NCBI RefSeq assembly: GCF_900114915.1 | Contig: NZ_FOUS01000017.1 | Location: 1-64,000 of the forward strand | From: Bradyrhizobium sp. Rc3b | GTDB taxonomy: Bacteria > Pseudomonadota > Alphaproteobacteria > Rhizobiales > Xanthobacteraceae | Direction: 5' to 3' | DNA: 64,000 nt | Shown: piece after piece, positions 18,004 through 26,662 of the stretch | Layout of the letters: each line of letters starts with the position of its first letter | Numbering within the stretch: the first letter of the stretch is position 1 | Notes under the pieces: model-generated | What the model saw: the letters and a program-made list of their open reading frames with translations, nothing else | What the model was told of the DNA's origin: nothing | The model's database searches: none | Program-made: the position numbers and the translations under genes

Positions 18004-18399
18004 TCAACCTCGTTCGAGGCTGAGCAAGCGAAGCGCCCGCCTCTGCTGCACCAAAGCAGCCCGGTCGTAGCGCTCCAGGCCTTGAAGGCCTTTCAGATCC
18101 ACCGCCAGCGGGCCGGTCAAAAGTGCGCCTAACATCGCCTGCCGCAGGCTGCGGATCCGCAGCAGCGCCAGCTTGGAGCGCGCCAGCGCCATCGCCGCAT
18201 CGGGCGTGACCAGATGCCCGAGCCCCGAAGCGATCGCGACGGCAAGATTTTCCGCCTCGGCAGGATCACTGATATCGCTCCGCGCCAGCCCATGGCGCAG
18301 GGCGTTGCGGCTGGACCTTGTCTTTCCAGCCGCCGTTTTCGGCCCCGTGCTGCGCTTGGCGTTGCTGCGATTGGCTTCGATTTGTCGAATTGACGCCAT
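18004..18399 (-). CDS. Hypothetical protein (131 aa)
   Basis: It starts MASIRQIEANRSNAKRSTGP, then KTAAGKTRSSRNALRHGLA. This 'NRxNAxxSTGPKTxxGKxxxxxNALRHGL' signature is widespread in alphaproteobacterial short proteins often found near mobile elements. The remainder is helical (LARSKLALLRIRSLRQAML). The ATG at 18399 begins exactly at the conserved block; an upstream in-frame start adds a low-complexity stretch. It is divergent from the recombination operon. Function unknown. Confidence 0.7.
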   Translation of the reverse strand: MASIRQIEANRSNAKRSTGPKTAAGKTRSSRNALRHGLARSDISDPAEAENLAVAIASGLGHLVTPDAAMALARSKLALLRIRSLRQAMLGALLTGPLAVDLKGLQGLERYDRAALVQQRRALRLLSLERG

Positions 18400-18567
18400 G
18401 TCCGAGGCCCTCGGCCGATGCTGATCGTGGCGGCCGGAAGCTCGCTCCAACGCATTGAGAGATCAAGGGTTTTCAGCCCCATAGAACAGCGATTTTGCTG
18501 CAGAAAGGACTGGCATTCCCGCGCAAAAGGAGCGTTAATCATTAAACCGGCCGGCGGGCCCTTGGCC

Positions 18568-18640
18568 CCGGTCTCTCCCCTCGCAGTGGCGGGGCTTTTG
18601 GTGGTGCGGCGGCAAGCCGCGTCAACCCAGGAGAGACCGG
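18568..18640 (+). promoter_or_regulatory. Structured leader sequestering the start of the YqaJ gene
   Basis: CCGGTCTCTCC (18568-18578) is perfectly complementary to GGAGAGACCGG (18630-18640), which contains the Shine-Dalgarno and the first base of the GTG start. The intervening 51 nt hold a CGC-agtg-GCG hairpin (18582-18591) and GCGGC-GGCAA-GCCGC (18606-18620). GCCCC (18565) can alternatively pair with GGGGC (18591), followed by TTTT. This would fold as a multi-branch element occluding translation. Function is inferred from pairing. Confidence 0.6.
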
Positions 18641-19500
18641 TGACCACATTTGCATCCGACGGCGCCACGGCGCCCCCCTCCGTCATCACCTTCAACCGCC
18701 ACGACCGCCGCGCCTTCATCGGCGGCTCGGACGCCCGCATCATCATGGGCCAGGACCAGGAAGAGCTCCTGCGCCTGTGGCGGGAAAAACGCGGCGAGAT
18801 CGCGCCGCAAGATTTGTCTCGCAACCTGATCGTTCAGCTTGGGAGTGCCACCGAAGACCTCAACCGCAGTTGGTACCAGAGCGCCACCGGGCAAGCGATC
18901 ACCGACATCCAGAAGCGGGTTCGGCACCCCGTCCACGCCTGGATGGCGGCCACCCTGGACGGCATCGTTGCGCCGACCGGCGCGGTGTTCGAGGCCAAGT
19001 TCATGCTGCCCTGGGCCTTTACCGAAGAGGCAGCGGCCGAGAAGCACATGGCGCAGCTGCAGCACAACATGTGGGTGGTCGCGGCGCGCTCGGCCGTGCT
19101 CTCGATCATCACCGGCGGCGGCAAATGGGTCGAGATCACCGTGCATGCCGACCCGCTCTATCAGCACCTGCTGCTGACCGCGGAAAAGAAGTTCTGGCGC
19201 TGCGTGCAGTGCGGCGAGCCGCCGCTGCTGTTCGCCATCGAAACCCCACGGCCGCGGCTTGCCGCCGTCAAGGTCGTCGACATGACCGCCTCCAATCTGT
19301 GGGCCGAATGCGCGGCGACCTATCTGCGCACCCGCGAGGCCCATGGCGAGCATGAGCTGGCCAAGACCGAGCTCAAGAAGCTGCTGCCGGAGGATGCCAA
19401 GGAAGCGTTTGGCCACGGCGTTCGCGCCAAGCGCTCAAAGGCCGGCGCCGTCAGCTTTGATCCGGTTGAGATGGAGGCCGTCCATGCACCAGGCCAGTGA
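18640..19500 (+). CDS. YqaJ-family (lambda-Exo-like) recombination exonuclease
   Basis: The 286-residue product contains FIGGSDARIIMG, LGSATEDLNRSWYQ, DGIVAPTGAVFEAKFMLPWA (Asp...Glu-x-Lys, about 107-119) and QLQHNMWV. These are the active-site and DNA-binding signatures of YqaJ/lambda-exonuclease nucleases, which resect double-strand ends 5' to 3' for single-strand annealing. The GTG at 18640, preceded by AGGAGAGACC, is the likely start, although the frame is open further upstream. It overlaps the downstream ERF gene by 17 bases. The pairing with an annealase is the classical phage recombination pair. The start sits in a long-range stem. Confidence 0.88.
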   Translation: MTTFASDGATAPPSVITFNRHDRRAFIGGSDARIIMGQDQEELLRLWREKRGEIAPQDLSRNLIVQLGSATEDLNRSWYQSATGQAITDIQKRVRHPVHAWMAATLDGIVAPTGAVFEAKFMLPWAFTEEAAAEKHMAQLQHNMWVVAARSAVLSIITGGGKWVEITVHADPLYQHLLLTAEKKFWRCVQCGEPPLLFAIETPRPRLAAVKVVDMTASNLWAECAATYLRTREAHGEHELAKTELKKLLPEDAKEAFGHGVRAKRSKAGAVSFDPVEMEAVHAPGQ

Positions 19501-20626
19501 GCATATCGGCGCGATCGCAGCAGCCTTGGCCCGCGCGCAAGCCGAACTGACCAATCCGGAAAAGACTCTGACCGCTCAGATCCGCTCCCCGTTCCTGCGC
19601 GATGACGACCGCACCTTTCGCTACGCCTCGCTGGCGAGCGGCCTCGACATCGTGCGCAAGACGCTCAGCCAGCAGGAGATCGCCACCATCCAGACCACCC
19701 GGGTCGAGGAGACCACCGGCCACATCCACCTCACCACCCTGCTCGCCCATTCCTCCGGCGAGTGGATCTCCTCGGACTGGCCGGTCTGCGCCGCACGGGA
19801 CATCGAGGCGCCGCATCGCATGGGTGCGGCGCTCACCTACGCCCGACGCTACGCCCTGTTCGCGCTGGTCGGGATTGCCGGCGAGGACGATCTGGACGCC
19901 CCGGATACGGCCGCCGGTTCTCCCGCACCACCTAACCTCAAGGCCTCGCCCGGCAAGGGCGCTCTCAACCGGGCCCCGGTGCTGCGGCCGGGGGAGTCCG
20001 CCGCACTCCGGGAGCAGCTGTTGCGCCAGCTCGAAGCGCTGCCTGCCAGCACCGATCTGCTCAGCTGGGCCATGGCGAGCCTCCCGCTCAAGAACAGCCT
20101 GCAGGAGCCGGATGCCCGGCACGTCGAGGCAGCTTATCAGGCCAAGCTTGAGGACGCTGGCCGTGCTCAGGCCGAGCCGACGGCCGACTTGAATGGCACG
20201 CCAAGCCTGCCAGCAGCGCCTGCTGCTGACGCCGAGGCTGCGCTGCAGCCAACGCTACCCGAGGCCGGGCTCGCCTATCCCAAGGAGCCGTCCCGCAAAC
20301 GCAGCAAGGCGCACCTGTTGTTTGTTAGGGAGCAGCCCTGTCTGGTGTGCCAGCAAATCCCGTGCGATGCCCATCATCTGAAATTCGCTCAAACCCGGGC
20401 GCTCGGCCGCAAGGTCAGCGATGAGTTCACTGTCCCCCTGTGCCGCGCGCATCACCAGGAGCTGCATCAGCACGGCAATGAACGGGCGTGGTGGGCCAAC
20501 CTGCAGATCTCGCCGCTGCCGGTGGCGCAGGAGCTGTGGGCGGCGAGCCCCGTCCACGATCCCGCCAACGTCGCCGTCGGCGCCGCGTCGCTTGCGGCAA
20601 ACCTGGATTCGGAGGCCGCCGGATGA
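19484..20626 (+). CDS. ERF-family single-strand annealing protein fused to an HNH-like zinc domain
   Basis: The 380-residue product has an N-terminal ERF domain (about 10-150): KTLTAQIRSPFLRDDDRTFR, ATIQTTRVEETTGHIHLTTL, MGAALTYARRYALFALVGIA. A Pro/Ala linker follows, then a C-terminal Cys/His-rich module (about 285-345; CLVC, CDAHHLKFAQ, CRAHHQELHQHGNERAWW) resembling HNH/DUF968-type zinc domains. ERF proteins anneal complementary single strands. The zinc domain may add nuclease or binding activity, but catalysis is not established. The start at 19484 overlaps the exonuclease end; the stop overlaps the next gene (ATGA). A degraded relative of the zinc part is at 22127. Confidence 0.85.
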   Translation: MHQASEHIGAIAAALARAQAELTNPEKTLTAQIRSPFLRDDDRTFRYASLASGLDIVRKTLSQQEIATIQTTRVEETTGHIHLTTLLAHSSGEWISSDWPVCAARDIEAPHRMGAALTYARRYALFALVGIAGEDDLDAPDTAAGSPAPPNLKASPGKGALNRAPVLRPGESAALREQLLRQLEALPASTDLLSWAMASLPLKNSLQEPDARHVEAAYQAKLEDAGRAQAEPTADLNGTPSLPAAPAADAEAALQPTLPEAGLAYPKEPSRKRSKAHLLFVREQPCLVCQQIPCDAHHLKFAQTRALGRKVSDEFTVPLCRAHHQELHQHGNERAWWANLQISPLPVAQELWAASPVHDPANVAVGAASLAANLDSEAAG

Positions 20627-21198
20627 ACGGTCTATTCCAAACCGCGCGCGAGCTCACCGTCACGGCGCTCCCGGTCGAGTTTGAGTCCTTGGCGCCCCCG
20701 CCCCTGCTGCTGCCGGGCGAACAACTCGAACACTACGAGGCGCTCCGGCAGGCGATCTTCACAGATCTTGCGCCACGGTCCGCCATCGAGTGGCTGCTTG
20801 CGATCGATGTCGCCGAGCTGTCCTGGGACATCCAGCGCTACCGCATGTTGCGGCATAAATTGCTCGAGAGCTATCGCCAAAAGGCGGTTGAGGCGGCGCT
20901 GCGGCGCATCGATATAATCGGGATCGATCCCAACTTCGAAGATCAAGCCGAATACTACACCCAGCAAAATGCCTTGAGTTGGCGCATTGATCCGGTCGCC
21001 GCGACCGAGATCGACGCCCGCCTTGCTGCTTATGGCTTCGATCAAGACGCGATCACTACCGAAGTCTACGTTCAGGCGCGTGAGGTCTTGGCTCTGTTCG
21101 AGGGCCTGCTCAATGCTGCTCAGACCAAACGAATGTTGCTGCTTCGTGAGATCAGGAATCAGCGCTTCTTAAGTGGACCGATGCGCCGGCTGCGCTGA
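20623..21198 (+). CDS. Hypothetical third gene of the recombination operon (191 aa)
   Basis: The start overlaps the ERF stop as ATGA. The protein is acidic and helical: LAPPPLLLPGEQLEHYEALR, SAIEWLLAIDVAELSWDIQR, YRMLRHKLLESYRQKA, then DQAEYYTQQNALSWRIDP. No known domain is recognised. The first two thirds are conserved in the degenerate copy at 21790-22130, where it also follows the zinc domain with the same ATGA overlap. It is therefore a stable partner of the annealase module. A role in recombination is inferred from linkage only. Confidence 0.75.
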   Translation: MNGLFQTARELTVTALPVEFESLAPPPLLLPGEQLEHYEALRQAIFTDLAPRSAIEWLLAIDVAELSWDIQRYRMLRHKLLESYRQKAVEAALRRIDIIGIDPNFEDQAEYYTQQNALSWRIDPVAATEIDARLAAYGFDQDAITTEVYVQAREVLALFEGLLNAAQTKRMLLLREIRNQRFLSGPMRRLR

Positions 21199-21789
21199 AC
21201 GATTCATCAGCCTAAGGGGCCCGCCGTCGGTCGGCATCCGCCTGGCAGGTGTTCGACAGCGGCTATGTCGTCATTGGCGTGGCATACGGACAGCATAAAA
21301 ACAGAACGCGTTTGCCGCTTAGCAGCACTGACGTTTCCCGATATCAACAAGTCAGGCAGGTTCCCAGCCGATCTTGTGTCCGCAACGCCGGCGGGAGAAA
21401 AAATCGCCCAACATTACAAAGCTACCACCCGATTAGGATTTCAGCCACTAAACTAGAGCGGCTATCACAAAACAATTTTTGCTCTGATCAATATGAACTG
21501 CGGGTGAGACATGTTTGATGTCTATTGCAACGGCAAGCGGGACTTTCTCGTCATAAGCAATGGCTCCCCAATGCCCCAGCCCTACTCTTCCAAAAAATGG
21601 CGGAGGAGCAGAAGCAGAGTTCACAAGGTCAGCGACGAAATCAAGAAGGCCGTTCAGAGGCAGGGCTATTATCTTCGCAGCTTCGGAAGACTGAGAAGAC
21701 TCAGGCGAATACGCATCGCTGATCTGCTCCTCTAGAATAACGCGCCTCCGGAAGCAGCAGCCGTCAGATGAGATCCCATCATCAGGCCG
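21199..21789. other. Region without a confident gene
   Basis: Short overlapping frames on both strands (for example 21265-21456 plus and 21448-21837 minus) show no motif I recognise. The region separates the intact recombination operon from its inverted, decayed copy. Confidence 0.35.
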
Positions 21790-22130
21790 AGCCACTTTAA
21801 CTTCAAGAGAGCGATCGGATCGGGGCAATGCCAGCAAGATCGACGCGGCGAAGTGTCATCTCGCCGGGCCTTTTTGCGATAGGTGCTCAGGGGCCTATGC
21901 CGCAGAACCCGGTGGCGTTGCATCTCCCAGGAGAGTTCTACAACGTCTATAGCGAGCAGCCATTCGATGGCAGACTGGGGATCGGGGTCGCGGAAGATGA
22001 CAGCCTGAAGAGTCTGATAGTTGTCGATGTTCTCTCCGGGAAGAAGTTGCGGCGGAGGACACAACGCCTCGAACCGAGGCGGCAAGACGCTGACCGACTG
22101 TGGTTGAGGAAGGTTGACAGGTCCATTCAT
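21790..22130 (-). pseudogene. Degenerate copy of the 191-aa recombination-operon protein
   Basis: From ATG 22130, the frame gives LPPRFEALCPPPQLLPGENI, SAIEWLLAIDVVELSWEMQR and YRKKA, matching the 20623 product. Near 21870 the reading frame shifts; LRRVDLAGIAP continues the homology in another frame and then ends. The last ~100 residues are missing. Orientation is opposite to the intact copy. Confidence 0.7.
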
Positions 22131-22510
22131 TGACCTTGCGGGCGCGAAGGCGGTGCAGCAACTGTTGCTCCGTTCGCCAGATCGACGGGGCTGCCATCCC
22201 AACGCTGCTTTGCGATTGGCCTCGGCGAAATTTGCAGGTTGGTCCACCAGGCTCTTTCGTCTCCGTGTCGGTGCAGGGATTGATGATGCGCTCGGCAGAG
22301 CGGCTCCGTGCACTCGTCGCTGACTTTGCGACCCAAGGTGCGTGGTTGAGCAAACTTCAGGTGATGCGCATCAGCAGGTGTCTTCTGACAAACCAGACAG
22401 ACTTGGCTGCGTATAAAAGGAAGATGATCCTTGCTCCATCGTCGCGGCCGCTCTTTGGGGAAGGTAAGACTCGTCTGCTCTCCAGGAGAGGCGTTGGCAG
22501 GCGCGTGAAC
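22127..22510 (-). pseudogene. Truncated copy of the ERF-linked HNH-like zinc domain
   Basis: The minus-strand frame ending at 22127 contains RPRRWSKDHLPFIRSQVCLV, CQKTPADAHHLKFAQPRTLG and CRAHHQSLHRHGDERAWWTN. All zinc-ligand-like Cys/His positions of the intact ERF C-terminus are kept. The ERF domain itself is absent. Upstream of about 22510 the frame runs antisense to an RTX fragment, so the breakpoint lies there. The ATGA overlap with the following gene copy is preserved. It may still encode a stand-alone zinc-domain protein from an internal start. Confidence 0.65.
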
Positions 22511-22579
22511 ATCGCAGGAGATCTGCGAAGGACGTTGACAAGTGGAAACCGTCCAATCGCTGAGACAGGCTGCTATACT

Positions 22580-23178
22580 GATATCATCACCGATTTCCAT
22601 CCAGGAAGTGCCATTGATCATGACGAAGTCAAGCTGGATGGCTTTAGCTTCACTTCGTTTGGCGAAATCACGGCAGCAATGGCAGGTCGGATCCGACGTC
22701 GAAGTTGACGTCTTGTAAGATACTGGTCTTCGGGACAGCGATCTCCGATTTCGTGAGTGATAATTTCCACCTTCCAGGAGCTCTGCCCGACCAGCAGCAC
22801 CGCTCTCAGATATTGGAGTGGCACCGCCGCTGATCAGTACGTCGCCATGAACGACAATCTCAAGGCGGGCGGGACGGGTAACACACTTGTCGGCGGCGGC
22901 CGGGGACGACAGCTATGTCGTCGGTGCTGCAAGTACCGCTATCATGGGGAAGGAGGCGACGATTGGTTGTTTGGAGGCGGAGGAAACGACACCTTCGTCT
23001 GTGGCAAGGGAAGCAGACACGATACGATCGCTGACTTCCCCATGTGTATCCAACTTCAACAGCTGAGCACGCCAAGTTGCTTTTCAAGGGTTATGGCGCA
23101 AGCGCGTATCTGACGATTAAGGCAGACGATTGGTCCGTCCACTATGCCGGCGGAGTCGATAAGCGATCGAGAGTGTGA
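22580..23178 (+). pseudogene. Remnants of an RTX (hemolysin-type Ca-binding) exoprotein
   Basis: Fragments in shifting frames show RTX signatures. IITDFHPGSAIDHDEVKLDG and FSFTSFGEITAAMAG occur at 22580-22690. From about 22849, NDNLKAGGTGNTLVGG, GGDDWLFGGGGNDTFV and DTIADF occur, and LLFKGYGASAYLTIKADDW lies near 23080-23140. Stops and frameshifts separate the parts. They are pieces of a type-I-secreted, calcium-binding enzyme or adhesin, truncated next to the degenerate recombination genes. Confidence 0.65.
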
Positions 23179-23379
23179 CACATGCCTGGATTATTCATTT
23201 GTTGCATGGCTTTGACCTCAATTGGGCTTAACGAGGAAGATGCCTGAAGGTTAGCGGCAAGGGCGCACGCTCGACGACTAGGCGCGTCAGTTGTCAGGGC
23301 TTTTGTCGAAATGTCGTTCTTCGGTTTGTCGGCCCCTGAGTGGGATCGCTCGAGCAGGCCGAATTGGCAGCGTGCCGCC

Positions 23380-23739
23380 TCACTTGGTCGATTGTTGTTT
23401 GGAAATAGATCCAGTTGAATCGGATGGCGGATGAGTAAGACAGCCATGACAGATCACCAACTTCCTGCTGAGCTGCCGATCGTTTTCCCCTTCAATCTCG
23501 TCGTGTACGGCCCACCACGCCTCTGAATATGGACGAAGGGCAAGTAATACTCTCTCTCGTTCCTTGCTGTGTTCGTATGCAATCGGCGAACTGGTCACGC
23601 GCCTCGTCGTGTGAGGTAGATTGGGATTGCGGCCCAATCCATCCCAGGCAATCGCAGAGCTCGGCGCTAATGGCGCAGTTGCGCAGCCTGTGAGCAAACA
23701 GGCGGCACTTATGGCTGTCATGAGAAATCGTCGAGACAT
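23380..23739 (-). CDS. Small lipoprotein (119 aa)
   Basis: The ATG at 23739 begins MSRRFLMTAISAACLLTGCA, a lipoprotein signal with lipobox LLTGC. The mature part contains ERVLLALRPYSEAWWAVHDE and a terminal low-complexity Ser/Thr/Gln tail. It should be anchored to a membrane facing the periplasm. An upstream in-frame start at 23763 is less likely because it displaces the basic n-region. No functional family is recognised. It stands alone in a region otherwise full of pseudogenes. Confidence 0.7.
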   Translation of the reverse strand: MSRRFLMTAISAACLLTGCATAPLAPSSAIAWDGLGRNPNLPHTTRRVTSSPIAYEHSKERERVLLALRPYSEAWWAVHDEIEGENDRQLSRKLVICHGCLTHPPSDSTGSISKQQSTK

Positions 23740-23814
23740 TCGGGGTCCCAATGCAAGCGGCACAAGGCACCCGGTTCCGCTAAGGGAACTTGATGGAAAT
23801 TGGTTAATGGATGG

Positions 23815-24340
23815 TTAAATCAACGGGTGATCAGCACCAAAACTCCGTGCTGGCTGCGATCCGATGTACCCCCGTAGTCCCGCCAGCACATCCCGAGGAT
23901 CGCAGCTGTGCAATGGTCGGCCGTCCGGCTTGATGTCATCCGAAGTTTTGCTGAACTCGTTTCGTTCGTGGCGGCACGCCTTATTGAAAGTCCGCCAACG
24001 ACGCAAATCTGCTCCAGACTGCGCACGCAGGACAGGATATCAGTCTAAGGCGTCCGTCAGTGACATGACGACTGGGCTCAGGTAGCTCTTGCCTCGCGCA
24101 CCAGGAGTACAAGGTGGTGCTCTGCAGTCGATCGGATGACGACTTCCGCCAGAAGCAAAGCTGAGCTGGGCCAACCGGCCCGGAGCAACAGATGGTGTTT
24201 GGTAACAGCATAATCGCCGCAGTTGCCGTGGTAAGGAAATATCTCCCATTGCAGGTCTCGTTGACTTGCGGGCGGACTTTTGGGGACGATACCGAAGTTG
24301 ACCGTCGAATTAATGAGGACCCAGCTCGAAACGTTCAAAC
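23815..24340 (-). pseudogene. LapG-like (BTLCP) cysteine peptidase, frameshifted and truncated
   Basis: The frame ending at 24078 contains INSTVNFGIVPK, GNCGDYAVTKHHLLLRAGWP and STAEHHLVLLVREA, close to the intact copy at 27618. After that a frameshift occurs; LSPVVMSLTDALD and SGADLRRW continue in other frames towards 23815. The N-terminal signal region is missing or unrecognisable upstream of 24340. The catalytic Cys and His are present but the Asp region is disrupted, so it is inactive. Confidence 0.7.
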
Positions 24341-25076
24341 GAAATGTAACGCTCTTGCCAACCAGCGGGATTTTAATCGTCCCAAATACGGTCGCCGCAT
24401 TCGCATTCGAATGAGCGTACGGTTTTTTCCCGATCTGGGAAATGCACTACCTTCAGTAGGCGGAGCGTTCTTCCGCAAAATCTACACTTTCTATTTGGCC
24501 GGCTTTCGATCTCGCCAATCTTTTCGGCTCTAAACAACTCCATCGTGCCCCCCCGAGGTGTTTATGAGTAAGAGTTAGGCAAATATCTGAGCTCTGTCAC
24601 TTTAAAAATCAACTTGGCCCAGAGCAGCCCTCCAAACTGCGACGTTCACTGTAAAACGCGGGCGTCCCCGCCGGGTCAGCCGTGTCTACCGTCGTCGCGA
24701 TCGACTACGAAGGCCACGGCGGCCCGCAAACGGCGCTCAGCCGGAATCTGCTTAGGGACTGCCTCGGACCGCTCGAACTGCCCTGTTCGAGTCACCTACA
24801 TGAAGCAGACTTCGTGGCGCTCTGCGCTAAGGCCGGGCACGGGCAATAAAGGACCGAGCCTTTGAACTTCAAGGGACTGCCGACGAAGCAGCATGACTTG
24901 ACGAACGTTCGCCGCGGACCGGCACTCTGTCACTTCCCCTTCCACTTCCAACAAACGGGAGGTCGGAGGGCCAAACCCGGCGATTAGCGCATCCTTAATT
25001 GCGCCCTAGGATTCGAGTGGGACTTTCCGCGCCAACTTTCAACAACTTCTCATACGTGTCGCGCAGTCTCGCGGTC
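24341..25076. other. Region without a recognisable gene
   Basis: One minus-strand frame near 24340-24430 could be a relict upstream part of the broken peptidase gene. The remainder (24540-25076) has no frame with protein-like composition. No repeats or structured elements were seen. Confidence 0.35.
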
Positions 25077-25319
25077 ATGGAAAAGCGCAAAGTACGCCGG
25101 CGGCGCGTCTTCAAAGCCGCTATGATCGAATTTCCCGGCGGCGCGTTCAGCTGCGTCGTACGTGATCTGTCGGAGAGCGGGGCACATTTGGAGGTGCCGA
25201 GCCAGATTGGAATTCCGCACGAGTTCATGCTGAGCATTCCGACGGCGGAATTGCAGCGGCCGTGCCGAGCGGTGTGGCGCTCCAACAGACGGATTGGGAT
25301 CGCTTTTGGGTCAGCTTGA
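25077..25319 (+). CDS. PilZ-domain protein (80 aa)
   Basis: It starts MEKRKVRRRRVFKAAMIEF and carries the PilZ c-di-GMP signature: a basic RRRR(V) motif followed by RDLSESGAHLEV (DxSxxG). It then has the beta-barrel strands FMLSIPTAELQRPCRAVW and RRIGIAF. This is a minimal single-domain PilZ, common in Bradyrhizobium in many copies, and it probably binds cyclic di-GMP in the cytosol. An upstream in-frame start at 24999 would add a non-conserved tail. A second, broken PilZ gene is at 25998. Confidence 0.85.
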   Translation: MEKRKVRRRRVFKAAMIEFPGGAFSCVVRDLSESGAHLEVPSQIGIPHEFMLSIPTAELQRPCRAVWRSNRRIGIAFGSA

Positions 25320-25779
25320 GACGTTGTCGTAAAGTTCAGTCTGACTTCTCGCGCACCAGAGGCGTAACTCTGTGTGGACCCTGCCACACCTCAACTAAAG
25401 TGTACGCTCCAGAAAAACTTCGGCGCGTACCTCAGTCTTCGTAGTCGGGAAATCAATCTCGTAAGCTGCGCGTTAGACGCCCGGCTAACGGGCGAAGATC
25501 GACAATCGTATTCTATCAGGCGCCGTTTCGGTTCGAATGAAATGCTACTCCCGAACCTCGATGACCCCAGGCATTCGGCCACTTGCCAGTTCTCACGCGC
25601 CTACATCGCTGAATCTCTGGCTATGAACACGGACGGCGCGGTCGCTGGTTCGAGACAAAGGTAACAGGATGCATCCAGGATAAAGCCAGTGGGTGCGCCT
25701 CTTCGTAATATTTTGGCAGGGTCGGTCAGGTAGGATGTAGTTTTACTTTACCGACAGATCATCAGGCCCTGGGATTACT
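25320..25779. other. Region without a recognisable gene
   Basis: Only short frames with shadow-like composition are present. No motif, repeat or hairpin stands out. Confidence 0.35.
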
Positions 25780-26001
25780 GTGACCTCAGATTGTAACCAT
25801 GAACTAGCAGTTATTTCACGCGAAATTGCGGCGAAGCAACTAAGCGTTGAAAACCAAGCGATCTTGATTGAGGTGCTTGAACGTGATGGACACGACATGA
25901 ATGAGCAAAGAAGACTCCTGGCCAGAGAGCGATCAGCCTTGGCAACGCAGATCGCTCGACAATTTCAGTTGCTAGACAAAAGATGCACATCGGGCGAATG
26001 A
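25780..26001 (+). CDS. Small helical hypothetical protein (73 aa)
   Basis: A GTG at 25780 opens MTSDCNHELAVISREIAAKQ, then LSVENQAILIEVLERDGHDM and a long charged helix. The composition indicates a short coiled-coil. The stop overlaps the ATG of the broken PilZ gene (ATGA), so the two were once a translationally coupled pair. The family is unknown. Confidence 0.55.
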   Translation: MTSDCNHELAVISREIAAKQLSVENQAILIEVLERDGHDMNEQRRLLARERSALATQIARQFQLLDKRCTSGE

Positions 26002-26263
26002 GCTTCATTGGCGTGCGACATAAACGACAGAACGTCGGAAGCTTGAGCGCATTGATGTTGACGAGGTCGCCTACATGCTTGGCGACGGCGCCAGTTCACG
26101 CTGCCGCGTGGTCAACAAGGGGCGGCAATCGAGCTTCCATGGAAGCGTTTCGTGAATCCCACATTCAAATTAATGCTCGAAAAAGATCGCGCCGTATATA
26201 GTTGCCGACTAATTTGGGCGAATGACAATCGCATTAGGTATCGTTCGAATAGTCTTGACGACA
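25998..26263 (+). pseudogene. PilZ-domain gene with two frameshifts
   Basis: Reading across frames gives MSFIGVRHKRQN, then KLERIDVDEVAYMLGDGASS, RCRVVN, then AAIELPWKRFVNPTFKLMLE and CRLIWANDNRI. This is the order of a single-domain PilZ protein. Frame breaks are near 26037 and 26117, and the NxSxxG loop between RVVN and AIEL is partly deleted. It can no longer make a normal c-di-GMP-binding protein. Confidence 0.65.
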
Positions 26264-26313
26264 AACTAATCAAGAATGGTTTTCACGGTGCTATCCCCGG
26301 CATGGGATCGACG

Positions 26314-26526
26314 ATGTCCAACAATAGACTTGAAACACGCCCGTGGTCACCCGAGGAAGAAGCGCAGCTTCTGAAGCTCATCGAAAGTGGCATGACCGCA
26401 AGCGAGGTTGGCCAGGAACTGGGACGCACTCGCTTGGCGGTCTACGGTCGATTGCTGCGCTTCCGCAAACAGCAAGGCCGAGTAAGCCGCACTAGCGGAC
26501 GTTTGTTCCCGCAATGGGCCGATTAG
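26314..26526 (+). CDS. Myb/SANT-like small protein (70 aa)
   Basis: The product reads MSNNRLETRPWSPEEEAQLL, KLIESGMTASEVGQELGRTR and LAVYGRLLRFRKQQG. W-S-x-E-E with helix-turn-helix spacing is the Myb/SANT-like (GcrA-type) module. It is the clearest of the four such proteins in this window. It probably binds DNA as a small regulator or element-associated factor; no target is known. A longer in-frame start (26152) runs through the degraded PilZ gene, so 26314 is chosen. Confidence 0.7.
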   Translation: MSNNRLETRPWSPEEEAQLLKLIESGMTASEVGQELGRTRLAVYGRLLRFRKQQGRVSRTSGRLFPQWAD

Positions 26527-26662
26527 CAAATTTCATGGCGATCTAACTCCCGTCCGCGTCGCACCATGCTCTTTCGATGGAGGAGCTGCCTGGGATGGTG
26601 GGAGCGATCCATGGCGGCGCCTTAGATGAGGCCAACGGCTCGGGGCTTGAACAGCAATGAGC

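Noticed and set aside
18418..18639. N-terminal 74-codon extension of the YqaJ frame
   Set aside because: It is Cys/Arg-rich without conservation, whereas the GTG at 18640 has an AGGAGA site and begins near the family's conserved start.
25500..25560. GGTTCGAAT motif suggesting a tRNA T-arm
   Set aside because: The surrounding bases do not fold into acceptor, D and anticodon arms.
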